This document shows positions 23,249 to 31,463 of a stretch of 31,655 nt of DNA, one piece after another. The stretch comes from CAYZED01 sp964477445 (lineage in GTDB: Bacteria; Bacillota; Clostridia; Lutisporales; Lutisporaceae), in the NCBI GenBank assembly GCA_964477445.1, contig CAYZED010000028.1, forward strand, positions 1 to 31,655, read 5' to 3'. Position 1 is the stretch's first letter. The number at the start of each line of letters is the position of its first letter. The position numbers and the translations under genes are program-made. The notes beneath the pieces are model-generated. The model ran no database searches, was not told where the DNA came from, and was given only the letters and a program-made list of their open reading frames with translations.

Positions 23249-24856
23249 TTGGATAAAAAAACGACAGCATTGAATAAAAACATAGTTCTAATCGGATTTA
23301 TGGGTACCGGAAAAACAACGATAGGAAAGATACTCTCTGAAAAATTAGGCTACAGTTTTTTTGATACCGATTCAATAATTGAAAAAGAATCTGGAATTAC
23401 AATAAAAGAAATCTTTAATCAGTATGGTGAAGCACGCTTCAGAGAAATGGAGAAAGCTGCTGTATCTTGGGTATCAAAACAAACATCTTCTGTCATCGCC
23501 ACTGGTGGCGGCGTTGTACTAGACCCTGATAATATTAAGGCTCTTTCAACAAATGGTTATATTATTTGCTTAAAAAGTGCTCCTGAAGCCATTCATTCAA
23601 GAACTTCAATAAATGACGATCGCCCATTGCTATTTGGAGATGATCAAAAAAAATTAATACTCGAACGAATGGAAGCAAGAAACTCACTATACAATGGCGA
23701 TTTAAACCTTGATACATCTAATTTAACTCCATCAGATGCATCCTTAAGAATTATCTCATATATTTCATGTAATAATAAATTTGATGAAATGAAACTTACT
23801 CTTCCTACAGGAAGTTACAAAATAATAGTTGGTCAAAACATTCTAAACAAATTGCCTGAAACTCTTCAGTCAAACGTAGCTGCTGACAAATATTTAATAG
23901 TTACATCAGAAAATTTGGTAGAAATATGGGGCCGAAAAATAAAAAATATTTTACTAGATGCTGGTATAAAGGTTGATCTAAAATCTGTACCTGATGGTGA
24001 AGACCATAAAAACTTTGAGTCCGTTATGTCTATCCATTCTAGCGCAATTGATTTTGGTTTAACCCGAAAATCGGCTATTATTGCTGTCGGCGGCGGAGTT
24101 ATTGGAGATATGGCCGGATTTGTGGCCTCAACTTATATGCGTGGAATAAAAGTTGTTCAAATTCCTACAACTTTGCTCTCTCAAGTTGATTCAAGTATTG
24201 GTGGAAAAACAGGCTTTAACCATCCAAGAGGAAAAAACATGATAGGTACCTTCTACCAACCTTCTTTAGTTTTTAGCGATTCAGCGACTTTAACAACGCT
24301 TCCTAGAGCTGAATTAATAAACGGTCTTGCTGAAGTGATAAAATATGGCGTAATTCTTGACAAGGAGCTATTCTCTTATCTAGAAGAAAACATTGACGAA
24401 ATATACTCACTTGACCAAGATTCTTTATCTCGAATAATTTTGACTTGTAGTAATTTAAAAAGACTAGTGGTGGAGAAGGACGAAAAGGAGTCAGATCTCA
24501 GAGCAATCTTAAACTTTGGTCACACAATTGGCCATGCTATTGAAACTGTGACTGAGTATAAAACGTTCAAACATGGAGAAGCAATAAGTATCGGTATGTA
24601 TTTGGCCGCTAGTATCGCTGTAAATATTGGTATTATGAAATCTCTTGAACGAGATCGTCTTAAAGACTTATTAGTTAATTCGCATTTACCTATAGAATTT
24701 GGCAAAATCGATAAATCAAAACTAATCGAAACAGTAATTCTTGACAAAAAAAATACTGATAACAATATCAATTTCGTTTTACCTATAGAAATTGGAGCTA
24801 CAAAACATAGTTATAATGTTTCAAAAGAAGATATTTTAAAAATTCTCGAGAGTTAA
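23249..24856 (+). CDS. aroKB: Fused shikimate kinase and 3-dehydroquinate synthase
   Basis: One polypeptide of 535 residues carries two shikimate-pathway enzymes. The first about 170 residues are shikimate kinase: P-loop GFMGTGKTTIGKIL, FDTDSIIEKESG, FREMEKAA and IATGGGVVLDP. The rest, from about residue 180, is AroB: PDGEDHKNFES, AVGGGVIGDMAGFVASTYMR, QIPTTLLSQVDSSIGGKTG, NGLAEVIKYG, NFGHTIGHAIE and HGEAISIGM with the metal-binding histidines. The TTG at 23249 is the start because TAGGAGGAAAAAAC lies directly before it; the upstream open frame is repeat-derived. Dehydroquinate synthase and shikimate kinase act three steps apart, so the fusion serves co-expression rather than direct channelling. 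Confidence 0.94.
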   Translation: MDKKTTALNKNIVLIGFMGTGKTTIGKILSEKLGYSFFDTDSIIEKESGITIKEIFNQYGEARFREMEKAAVSWVSKQTSSVIATGGGVVLDPDNIKALSTNGYIICLKSAPEAIHSRTSINDDRPLLFGDDQKKLILERMEARNSLYNGDLNLDTSNLTPSDASLRIISYISCNNKFDEMKLTLPTGSYKIIVGQNILNKLPETLQSNVAADKYLIVTSENLVEIWGRKIKNILLDAGIKVDLKSVPDGEDHKNFESVMSIHSSAIDFGLTRKSAIIAVGGGVIGDMAGFVASTYMRGIKVVQIPTTLLSQVDSSIGGKTGFNHPRGKNMIGTFYQPSLVFSDSATLTTLPRAELINGLAEVIKYGVILDKELFSYLEENIDEIYSLDQDSLSRIILTCSNLKRLVVEKDEKESDLRAILNFGHTIGHAIETVTEYKTFKHGEAISIGMYLAASIAVNIGIMKSLERDRLKDLLVNSHLPIEFGKIDKSKLIETVILDKKNTDNNINFVLPIEIGATKHSYNVSKEDILKILES

Positions 24857-24930
24857 GAAAACTCAAACCAACTCGACTTTGTTTTATATGTTCACATGTC
24901 GATTAACGTCAATTAAGTTTTGCTTAATTA

Positions 24931-24970
24931 TAATTATTCTCAATTCTTTTTAATTATTCTCAATTCTTTC
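24931..24970. repeat. Two tandem 20-bp repeats downstream of aroKB
   Basis: TAATTATTCTCAATTCTTTT at 24931-24950 is repeated with one change at 24951-24970, ending just before the -35 box of the next promoter. Confidence 0.85.
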
Positions 24971-24972
24971 GC

Positions 24973-25001
24973 TTGACAGAAAAACAGATATGTCCTATAC
25001 T
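24973..25001 (+). promoter_or_regulatory. Sigma-A promoter of the DAHP synthase leader
   Basis: TTGACA (24973-24978), a 17-base spacer and TATACT (24996-25001). The predicted start is near 25008, giving a leader of about 317 bases before the DAHP synthase ATG. A GGTCG-TTTC-CGACC hairpin (25019-25032) sits at the 5' end of the message. Confidence 0.75.
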
Positions 25002-25073
25002 ACGAATAACTCAACATCGGTCGTTTCCGACCAATCCATACCAAATTGTGAATAGAAAGATTAAGGTGTAATT

Positions 25074-25178
25074 ATGAATAACCTAACTTCTCTAGAAAGT
25101 TCATATTTCTTTGGTTTTAGCAACAGCTTTTATTTTACAGGCTGGTGCGTTTTTGGATTGAACGGAATAAAGGATTGA
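25074..25178 (+). CDS. Aromatic-rich leader peptide of a putative attenuator (34 aa)
   Basis: An ATG with AAGGTGTAATT before it opens a 34-codon frame whose middle reads SYFFGFSNSFYFTGW. It holds six Phe, two Tyr and one Trp, nine aromatic codons of 34, mostly within residues 11-27. It ends with TGA at 25176-25178, 34 bases before an intrinsic terminator that precedes the DAHP synthase gene. This is the classical layout of a leader peptide for transcription attenuation, as in pheA or trp leaders of enterobacteria, where ribosome stalling on scarce aromatic aminoacyl-tRNA prevents termination. The GGATTGA motif repeats three times at the end of and just after the frame. No T-box motif is present. 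The regulation is inferred. Confidence 0.7.
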   Translation: MNNLTSLESSYFFGFSNSFYFTGWCVFGLNGIKD

Positions 25179-25212
25179 CCAAGGATTGAGAAACTAAAGT
25201 TATAAACTTTAA

Positions 25213-25239
25213 GGGAGCTCCTTGCGAGCTCCCTTTTTT
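25213..25239 (+). terminator. Attenuator-type intrinsic terminator before the DAHP synthase gene
   Basis: GGGAGCTC (25213-25220) pairs with GAGCTCCC (25226-25233) across a 5-base loop, followed by six Ts. It lies between the leader peptide and the DAHP synthase gene, with the gene's promoter upstream of both, so it must be read through for expression. A second hairpin (AAAGTT/AACTTT, about 25197-25210) abuts it and may take part in switching. Confidence 0.85.
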
Positions 25240-25324
25240 ATTTTATCTTTTACCATTTCGCGAGTGCTAAAAGGGAAATAAAAACCTAAATATTTTGATT
25301 TTAAATTAATTGGAGGAAATAAAA

Positions 25325-26335
25325 ATGGTAATAGTAATGCAAAACGGTGCAAGTGAAGCACAATTAGAACATGTTTTAGAGAAAATAGAAAAATCAGGCA
25401 TGAGACATCATATAACTTATGGTGAAGGTACAAATATCATTGGTATTGTAGGAGATACTACACGCTTAAGTAAAGAATCTCTTGAAGCCTTACCCGGCGT
25501 TAAAGGTGTTATGAGGGTTCAGCACCCTTTCAAGCTTGTAAATAGAATGTTTCATCCACAAAACACAATCATCAAATTAGGCGATATTGAAATTGGTGGT
25601 ACAAAGCCTGTTATAATTGCTGGACCATGCTCTGTTGAAGGCGAAACTGCAATAATTGAAGTTGCACATATCGTAAAAAACGCTGGTGCTCAAATTTTAA
25701 GAGGTGGAGCATTCAAACCAAGAACTTCGCCTTACAGTTTTCAAGGCTTTGGAATCAGCGGCCTGAAAATGCTACGCAAAGCAGGTGATGAAACAGGAAT
25801 GCCAGTAGTCACTGAAATCATGGATTCTGAAGATATTGATGATGTTTGCGAATATGCAGATGTTCTACAAGTTGGCGCTAGAAATATGCAAAACTTCACG
25901 CTTCTAAAAAAGCTCGGACTCATAAGAAAACCCGTTTTGCTAAAAAGAGGTCTCTCCGCTACTATTGAGGAATGGTTAATGTCTGCAGAGTACATTATGA
26001 GTGGTGGAAATCACGATGTTATTCTGTGTGAGCGAGGAATCAGAACCTTTGAAACATACACTAGAAACACACTTGATTTATCTGCAATCCCGATTGTTAA
26101 GAAGCTTAGCCACTTACCAATTATTATTGACCCAAGTCATGCTACAGGGAAATGGGATATGGTTTTACCAATGTCCAAAGCTGCAATTGCCGCAGGCGCT
26201 GACGGTCTAGAAATTGAAGTTCACTGTGACCCAGAAAACGCTTGGTCTGATGGAGCTCAGTCACTAAAACCAGATAACTTCAGAAAGCTTGTTAAAGCTG
26301 TAAATAGGATATCTGAATTGGTTTATGAGGAGTAA
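25325..26335 (+). CDS. aroF: 3-deoxy-7-phosphoheptulonate (DAHP) synthase with N-terminal ferredoxin-like domain
   Basis: This is the entry enzyme of the shikimate pathway, condensing phosphoenolpyruvate and erythrose-4-phosphate. The 336-residue length and the N-terminal about 70-residue ferredoxin-like regulatory domain fit the AroA-beta type found in Firmicutes and Thermotoga. Barrel motifs are intact: IIAGPCSVEGE, GGAFKPRTSPYSFQG, VLQVGARNMQNF, LLKRGLSAT, GNHDVILCERGIRTFE, DPSHATGKW and GLEIEVHCDPE. The start is the ATG at 25325 behind TTGGAGGAAATAAAA, not the TTG 15 bases earlier, which is inside the ribosome site. Regulation by attenuation is proposed from the leader. A strong terminator follows. 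Confidence 0.95.
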   Translation: MVIVMQNGASEAQLEHVLEKIEKSGMRHHITYGEGTNIIGIVGDTTRLSKESLEALPGVKGVMRVQHPFKLVNRMFHPQNTIIKLGDIEIGGTKPVIIAGPCSVEGETAIIEVAHIVKNAGAQILRGGAFKPRTSPYSFQGFGISGLKMLRKAGDETGMPVVTEIMDSEDIDDVCEYADVLQVGARNMQNFTLLKKLGLIRKPVLLKRGLSATIEEWLMSAEYIMSGGNHDVILCERGIRTFETYTRNTLDLSAIPIVKKLSHLPIIIDPSHATGKWDMVLPMSKAAIAAGADGLEIEVHCDPENAWSDGAQSLKPDNFRKLVKAVNRISELVYEE

Positions 26336-26356
26336 AAACATCATCCCCGCAACCAC

Positions 26357-26398
26357 AAAACCGCTGTAAAATCAAAAAATCAATTTTACAGCGGTTTT
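26357..26398. terminator. Bidirectional terminator between aroF and pfkA
   Basis: A 16-bp perfect stem, AAAACCGCTGTAAAAT (26357-26372) with ATTTTACAGCGGTTTT (26383-26398), has a 10-base loop and T-rich flanks on both strands. It ends the rightward aroF and the leftward pfkA transcripts. Confidence 0.9.
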
Positions 26399-26439
26399 AT
26401 TAATAATTTTAAATCAGATCATTATACTCAAGAAATTCT

Positions 26440-27537
26440 TTAGTCTCCAAAGTTAATCCCTATACTTTTTGCCACTTGAACTAGCTCACCCTCTGGGTCG
26501 ACAGTTTTGTTCTTAGCAATAACTTCTTCTAAACTTGCATAACTCATAGTGTTACCTTTTAGGCATACCATGTTTCCAAATTTCTCTTCAGCGATTAAAT
26601 CAACTGCTGCGACACCATACCTAGTCGATAGAATTCTATCGAAAGTAGAGGCATTCCCGCCCCTTTGGAGATGTCCAAGAACGGTATAACGAATCTCGTG
26701 ATTTGTTATATATTTTTCTAAATCATATGAAAGTTTTTTACCAATTCCGCCAAGTCTTACTGGGTCTGGACTGTTTTCAACAATTCTATCAACAACAACT
26801 CCGCCACCCTTTGGCATAGCTCCTTCAGCAACTACAATAACACTGAAGAATTTACCCGAATTTGATCTCTCTTTTATTTTTCGGGCGATTTTTTCGATAT
26901 CATATGGAATCTCAGGAATAAGAATTACATCCGCTGAACCCGCTATACCAGATTCAATCGCAATCCAACCCGCGTTTCTACCCATGACTTCCAAAATCAT
27001 TACTCTCTGATGTGATTCGGCTGTGGTATGTAATCTATCAAGCGCTTCTGTGGCACAATCTAAAGCTGTATAGAATCCAAAAGTAGTTTCAGTGGCTGCC
27101 AAGTCGTTATCTATCGTCTTGGGCACCCCAATGACCTTAACTCCCATTCTAGCAAAGTCCCTTGCACTAGTTAGTGTGCCATCTCCACCAATTACAACTA
27201 GAGTATCAATTCCTGATTTTCTTAAATTATCTACTCCAACATGAGAGACATCTTGGATTATCGTCTTACCATTTACTTCTTGAGGATAAGCAAATAGATT
27301 ATCTTTATTTGAACTATAAAGAATCGTTCCACCTTTATGTAGTATTCCAGAAACAGATTCTAGCGTTAATGGAATAAGATCATTCGTGTACATTCCTTTA
27401 TATCCAAATCTAAAACCATAAACTTCATACCCATATTTCATAATCGCAGTTCTCGTAACCGCTCTGATTACCGCATTCAATCCAGGACAATCTCCACCGC
27501 CTGTCATTATTGCAATCTTCTTAGCTTTTTCTGACAT
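26440..27537 (-). CDS. pfkA: 6-phosphofructokinase, probably ATP-dependent (PFK group with Lys in PKTIDND)
   Basis: The enzyme phosphorylates fructose-6-phosphate in glycolysis. Motifs are MTGGGDCPGLNAVIRA (11-26), GGDGT (117-121), PKTIDND (139-145), EVMGRNAGWIA and LGHLQRGG. The glycine in GGDGT is typical of ATP users (pyrophosphate users have Asp there), while the lysine in PKTIDND is typical of the mixed-substrate group III enzymes rather than classical bacterial PfkA (PGTIDND). I infer ATP use. The 365-residue length is about 45 longer than E. coli PfkA, as in that group. TGGAGTGATTTT precedes the ATG at 27537. It is a single-gene unit with a good promoter and a shared terminator. Confidence 0.92.
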   Translation of the reverse strand: MSEKAKKIAIMTGGGDCPGLNAVIRAVTRTAIMKYGYEVYGFRFGYKGMYTNDLIPLTLESVSGILHKGGTILYSSNKDNLFAYPQEVNGKTIIQDVSHVGVDNLRKSGIDTLVVIGGDGTLTSARDFARMGVKVIGVPKTIDNDLAATETTFGFYTALDCATEALDRLHTTAESHQRVMILEVMGRNAGWIAIESGIAGSADVILIPEIPYDIEKIARKIKERSNSGKFFSVIVVAEGAMPKGGGVVVDRIVENSPDPVRLGGIGKKLSYDLEKYITNHEIRYTVLGHLQRGGNASTFDRILSTRYGVAAVDLIAEEKFGNMVCLKGNTMSYASLEEVIAKNKTVDPEGELVQVAKSIGINFGD

Positions 27538-27580
27538 AAAATCACTCCAATCAATACTTCTCTTTTTTTACATAGTCTTT

Positions 27581-27609
27581 ATTATAATCGCTGTACTATA
27601 ATAATTCAA
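27581..27609 (-). promoter_or_regulatory. Promoter of pfkA
   Basis: On the minus strand TTGAAT (27609-27604), 17 bases, then TATAAT (27586-27581). The start is predicted near 27574, about 37 bases before the ATG. Confidence 0.65.
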
Positions 27610-27646
27610 TATGCTATATAACAATCAGGACAAATATTTTCAAACC

Positions 27647-27663
27647 GGGACAAAGCCAGTCCC
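27647..27663. terminator. Small hairpin downstream of the thioesterase gene
   Basis: GGGAC (27647-27651) pairs with GTCCC (27659-27663) across a 7-base loop. On the minus strand it is followed after GG by TTTGAAAATATTTG, so it could be a weak terminator for the thioesterase gene ahead of pfkA. The T tract is imperfect. Confidence 0.4.
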
Positions 27664-27699
27664 TATTAACATCCTTTAGGTTGTTATTTTACTTTATTT

Positions 27700-28140
27700 T
27701 CAAAGATCAACTCTCAACTTCTCAACCGAAAAAAAATCGCACCTTTTTTCAACATTATTCATGAAATGATCATAATTTACTATATATCTTTCATGTATGC
27801 CAGCTGCAACAATTCCAAGTTCATCATAAACTTTAATACTAAATGTTAAATGATTACCTGACATTCCTGTTAGCACTGCTTCAACCGTAACTGTGACTCC
27901 AACTGCTGTTGGCGCATGGTGTTCTACACTTATATTTTTTCCAACAGTTACAAACCATTTTGGTAATATTGGATCAATCATTTTCGTAGTTGCTTCTATC
28001 ATAAAAGCGACTAGTATAGGTGTAGATAAGAGGTTTTTATGAACTCCAGTACCATATTTAAAAGCTGTATCATCCTTAGTAATATTTTTTTGGAATATTT
28101 GTGTTTTACCTATCTTGATTTCTTCAGATCCTTCAAACAT
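27700..28140 (-). CDS. Hotdog-fold thioesterase of the FlK (fluoroacetyl-CoA thioesterase) family
   Basis: The 146-residue protein matches the FlK-like single hotdog domain. Candidate catalytic residues fall where FlK has them: T40 in LLSTPILVAFMIEA, E49 and H74/H75 in VEHHAPTAVG. The rest follows the family pattern (GTGVHKNL before the helix, VYDELGIVAAGIHERYIVN near the end). Most family members are general acyl-CoA thioesterases and fluoroacetate use should not be assumed. AAAGGAGACG precedes the ATG at 28140. It is divergent from the decarboxylase pair, with about 170 bases between them, so it may share acyl-CoA metabolism with it, but that is inference. Confidence 0.82.
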   Translation of the reverse strand: MFEGSEEIKIGKTQIFQKNITKDDTAFKYGTGVHKNLLSTPILVAFMIEATTKMIDPILPKWFVTVGKNISVEHHAPTAVGVTVTVEAVLTGMSGNHLTFSIKVYDELGIVAAGIHERYIVNYDHFMNNVEKRCDFFSVEKLRVDL

Positions 28141-28239
28141 TTATTCGTCTCCTTTATTATTTTTATTTTCCTTTAGTATAACATATTTGAATATAGATGC
28201 ATTATTCTGATAATTCTTTATTGTTAATTTAATTATTTA

Positions 28240-28268
28240 TTGATAATCATATTCACTAGTCATATAAT
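28240..28268 (+). promoter_or_regulatory. Promoter of the OadG-OadB pair
   Basis: TTGATA (28240-28245), 17 bases, then TATAAT (28263-28268). The start is predicted near 28275, about 35 bases before the small gamma-like gene. Confidence 0.65.
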
Positions 28269-28309
28269 TGAATGTGTTCGGTTAAAAAAAATATAGAATG
28301 GGTGATTTT

Positions 28310-28450
28310 GTGTCATTAACAGATAGTTTATTGGTCTCAGCTTTCGGTTTCTTAATCGTTTTTATAGTTCTAGTATCATTGAGCTTACTCCTTAGATTTC
28401 AATCGTTTTTAATTAAAAAAGTATTTAATACAAAAAAAGGTGGTAAATAA
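28310..28450 (+). CDS. OadG-like gamma subunit of a sodium-pumping decarboxylase (46 aa)
   Basis: A GTG at 28310 with GGGTGA upstream opens a 46-residue frame. Residues 3-33 form one membrane helix (LLVSAFGFLIVFIVLVSLSL) followed by a basic tail (IKKVFNTKKGGK). This shape and its place directly before the beta subunit fit the PF04277 OadG family, which anchors and assembles the decarboxylase complex in the membrane. Typical OadG proteins are 60-90 residues, so this is short and lacks the proline-rich linker. Its stop is one base from the start codon of the beta subunit, so the two are coupled. Confidence 0.7.
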   Translation: MSLTDSLLVSAFGFLIVFIVLVSLSLLLRFQSFLIKKVFNTKKGGK

Positions 28451-28451
28451 A

Positions 28452-29603
28452 GTGACTTATTCATTTAGCGAAACATTGCTTAAGCTCTGGAATTCATCAG
28501 GTTTTGTATTGTTATCATGGCAACATATACTTATGATAACAGTTGCTTGTGTATTAATATATCTAGCAATAGTTAAGAAATTCGAACCTTTACTACTTTT
28601 GCCTATCGCCTTCGGTGTTCTTCTAGCCAACCTTCCAATGGCAGGACTAATGAACGCTCCTGTGGATGGATCAAACGAACCTGGTGGCCTGCTCTACTAT
28701 TTATATCTAGGAGTAAAATTAGGTATTTATCCATCCTTAATTTTCTTAGGAATTGGCGCAATGACTGATTTTGGTCCATTAATCGCTAACCCATCCAGTC
28801 TACTATTAGGAGCAGCCGCTCAGTTTGGTATTTATATTGCCTTTATTACTGCTAATATTCTAGGTTTTTCACCTGCAGAAGCTGCATCTATCGGAATAAT
28901 TGGTGGCGCAGATGGCCCTACTGCTATATTTTTAACGACAAGACTAGCGCCTCATTTGTTACCTGCTATAGCAATTGCAGCTTACTCGTATATGGCATTA
29001 ATTCCGTTAATACAACCTCCAATTATGCGACTTCTTACCACTAAAAAAATGCGAGAAGTAAAGATGGCGCAATTACGTGAAGTATCCAAACTCGAAAGGC
29101 TTGTTTTTCCAATAGTTGTAACGATTTTAGTTATTCTATTATTACCACCAGTGGCACCATTAATAGGGATGCTAATGCTAGGTAATATTTTTAGAGAATC
29201 TGGAGTAGTAGACAGACTTTCTAATGTAGCTCAAAACGGTTTAATTAATGTAGTTACAATTTTTCTTGGTGTTACAGTGGGAGCTACTGCCGTTGCTGAA
29301 AACTTTTTACGTCCACAAACTCTGCAAATAATCGCTCTCGGATTGATTGCTTTCTGTTTCAGCACTTTCGGCGGAACACTTTTAGGAGTAATAATGTATT
29401 GGGTTACTGGTGGAAAAGTTAACCCTTTAATAGGCTCAGCTGGCGTTTCCGCTGTTCCTATGGCTGCTCGAGTGTCTCAAATTGAAGGACAAAAATCTAA
29501 CCCAGGCAATTTCTTGTTAATGCATGCAATGGGTCCAAATGTTGCAGGCGTAATCGGCTCAGCTGTTGCAGCAGGTGTTTTACTGGCACTTTTCGGAAAG
29601 TAG
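28452..29603 (+). CDS. oadB: Sodium-pumping decarboxylase beta subunit (OadB/GcdB/MmdB family)
   Basis: This membrane subunit couples decarboxylation of carboxybiotin to sodium export. The 383-residue length and multiple membrane helices match the family. The signature ASIGIIGGADGPTAIFL with the sodium-site aspartate and the adjacent AAYSYMALIPLIQPPIMRLL are intact, as is the C-terminal GGKVNPLIGSAGVSAVPMAARV. The GTG at 28452 is chosen over the GTG 12 bases earlier because AAGGTGG is well spaced before it. No alpha (carboxyltransferase) or biotin-carrier gene is in the window, so the substrate (oxaloacetate, methylmalonyl-CoA or glutaconyl-CoA) cannot be told. A strong terminator follows. 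Confidence 0.93.
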   Translation: MTYSFSETLLKLWNSSGFVLLSWQHILMITVACVLIYLAIVKKFEPLLLLPIAFGVLLANLPMAGLMNAPVDGSNEPGGLLYYLYLGVKLGIYPSLIFLGIGAMTDFGPLIANPSSLLLGAAAQFGIYIAFITANILGFSPAEAASIGIIGGADGPTAIFLTTRLAPHLLPAIAIAAYSYMALIPLIQPPIMRLLTTKKMREVKMAQLREVSKLERLVFPIVVTILVILLLPPVAPLIGMLMLGNIFRESGVVDRLSNVAQNGLINVVTIFLGVTVGATAVAENFLRPQTLQIIALGLIAFCFSTFGGTLLGVIMYWVTGGKVNPLIGSAGVSAVPMAARVSQIEGQKSNPGNFLLMHAMGPNVAGVIGSAVAAGVLLALFGK

Positions 29604-29653
29604 CGCATTAAGGCGAGTTCATAGAAAGTTTACTTTCTTATACAAAATAAAAG

Positions 29654-29698
29654 ACGGCTACAGTATGTGAGAAATTAAATCCCTCATACTGTAGCCGT
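29654..29698. terminator. Bidirectional terminator between oadB and hcp
   Basis: ACGGCTACAGTATG (29654-29667) pairs perfectly with CATACTGTAGCCGT (29685-29698) across a 17-base loop, followed by TTTATT. A T-rich tract on the other strand would serve hcp as well. Confidence 0.88.
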
Positions 29699-29745
29699 TT
29701 TATTACAAATATTTACTACCTCTAACCTAGCAAATCAAATCAATT

Positions 29746-31394
29746 CTATCCCAAGAAAATCTTCATATCTTCATCCACTGTTCCAATACCTGCTATTCCA
29801 AAGTTTTCGATAAGAATCTTTGCGATATTAGGTGATAAAAATGCTGGAAGTGTTGGGCCTAAATGAATATTCTTAACTCCAAGTGAGAGTAGCGCCAGTA
29901 ATACTATAACTGCTTTTTGTTCGTACCACGAAATATTGTACGCAATCGGAAGTTCATTTATATCACTGAGTTTAAATACGTCTTTCAATGTCAACGCGAT
30001 TACTGCTAATGAGTAAGAATCGTTACACTGCCCTGCATCTAATACTCTTGGTATTCCTCCGATGTCGCCTAATTCTAGTTTGTTATATCTATATTTTGCA
30101 CAGCCAGCTGTGAGAATTACAGTATCTTTTGGGAGTGCCTNNNNNNNNNNAATTCAGTATAATAATCCCTTGATTTCATTCTTCCATCACATCCAGCCAT
30201 TACGAAAAACTTTCTTATTGCTCCCGATTTAACAGCTTCAACAATTTTATCTGCCAGTGCGATTACCTGATTATGCGCAAATCCACCAACAATTTTCCCT
30301 GTTTCAATTTCAGTAGGCGGAGCGCATTTTTTTGCGGCTTCAATTATCGCTGAAAAATCTTTTTTGCTACCAGCTTCTCTATCAGGAATATGAACACATC
30401 CTGGGAATCCTGCCGAGCCTGTTGTAAACATAATATTTTTGTATTCCCCTGATGTCGGTGGTACTATGCAGTTAGTGGTGAACAGAATAGGCCCATTAAA
30501 CGACTGGAATTCTTCCTTTTGTTTCCACCATGCATTTCCATAGTTTCCTACGAAATTCGAGTATTTCTTGAATTTTGGATAATAGTGCGCTGGTAACATT
30601 TCACTATGTGTATAAACATCTACCCCAGTTCCTTGAGTTTGATCAAGTAGTTCTTCTAAGTCCTTTAAATCATGTCCGCTAATTAGTATTCCTGGATTTT
30701 TTCCGACTCCGATATTGACTTCTGTAATCTCAGGATTACCATATTTGGTGGTATTCGCTTTATCAAGCAAAGCCATAACCTTCACACCGTATTCTCCTGT
30801 TTTAAGAGTAAGAGCTGTTAATTCTTCTGCGGTCTTATCTTCAATGGTTGCGACTAAAGCTTCTTCAATAAATTTGATTATTTCATCATCTTCATATCCT
30901 AAGTTATTCGCATGTTCTCCGTATGCAGCTATGCCTTTGAGCCCATATTTTATAAGTTCTCTCAAAGATCTAATATCTTCGTTTTCTGTGGTAAGAACTC
31001 CAACCGTTTCTGCCTTTACATCCAGTGCCGCTTCTGTATTCCCAAACCAAGTTGCACTATCATGTAACTCAGTTAATTTAATCCCATTTTCTGACAATTT
31101 TGATTTTATTCCATCTCGAACTTTAAGTGCGGTATAAATCTTTTCTATAATAGCTTGCTTATCAAAATTCGCATTTGTTATTGTACAAAACAAACTATCT
31201 AAGATAACTCTATCAGTTTTTTTGTCATTCAAGCCCTTTTCTCTAGCCGCTAAGTTGAACTTCGCTATACCTCTTAAAGTATATATTAGTAAATCCTGAA
31301 TATTCGCAACATCGCTAGTTTTTCCGCATACGCCTATTTTACTGCACCCTTTACCTCCAGCAGTTTCTTGACACTGATAACAAAACATTGACAT
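29746..31394 (-). CDS. hcp: Hybrid cluster protein (Hcp), interrupted by a short assembly gap
   Basis: Hcp is an iron-sulfur protein of anaerobes tied to nitric oxide and hydroxylamine stress. Its N-terminal cysteines are C5, C8, C17 and C23 (CYQCQETAGGKGCSKIGVC), the C-x2-C-x8-C-x5-C spacing of [4Fe-4S] types. Hybrid-cluster regions are present: GILISGHDLKDLEELL, TTNCIVPP, GFPGCVHI, and after the gap LTAGCAKYRYNKLELGD and DAGQCNDSYSLA. The gap falls between YYTE and ALPKDT, where family sequences have only two or three residues; the reading frames fit about 5 missing bases rather than 10. The ATG at 31394 behind AAAGGGGAAA is used, not the ATG 18 bases earlier. An FNR/CRP-like site lies upstream. 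Confidence 0.95.
30141..30150. other. Scaffold gap (10 Ns) inside hcp
   Basis: Ten Ns. Comparison of the two sides with the usual Hcp sequence suggests the true gap is about 5 bases, so the apparent frameshift is an artefact. Confidence 0.95.
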
Positions 31395-31463
31395 AATTAT
31401 TTCCCCTTTCAACTTTTGATTATTTCCATAAAATTTGTTAGCATGAAATTTGCTTACAAACCT

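Noticed and set aside
25008..25325. T-box riboswitch upstream of DAHP synthase
   Set aside because: No T-box landmark (GGGTGGNACCGCG-type sequence) or AG-bulge pattern is visible; the aromatic leader frame explains the layout better.
29746..29994. Separate small gene at the end of hcp
   Set aside because: It is the C-terminal part of Hcp; the frame continues in phase to the gap at 30140 with Hcp motifs.
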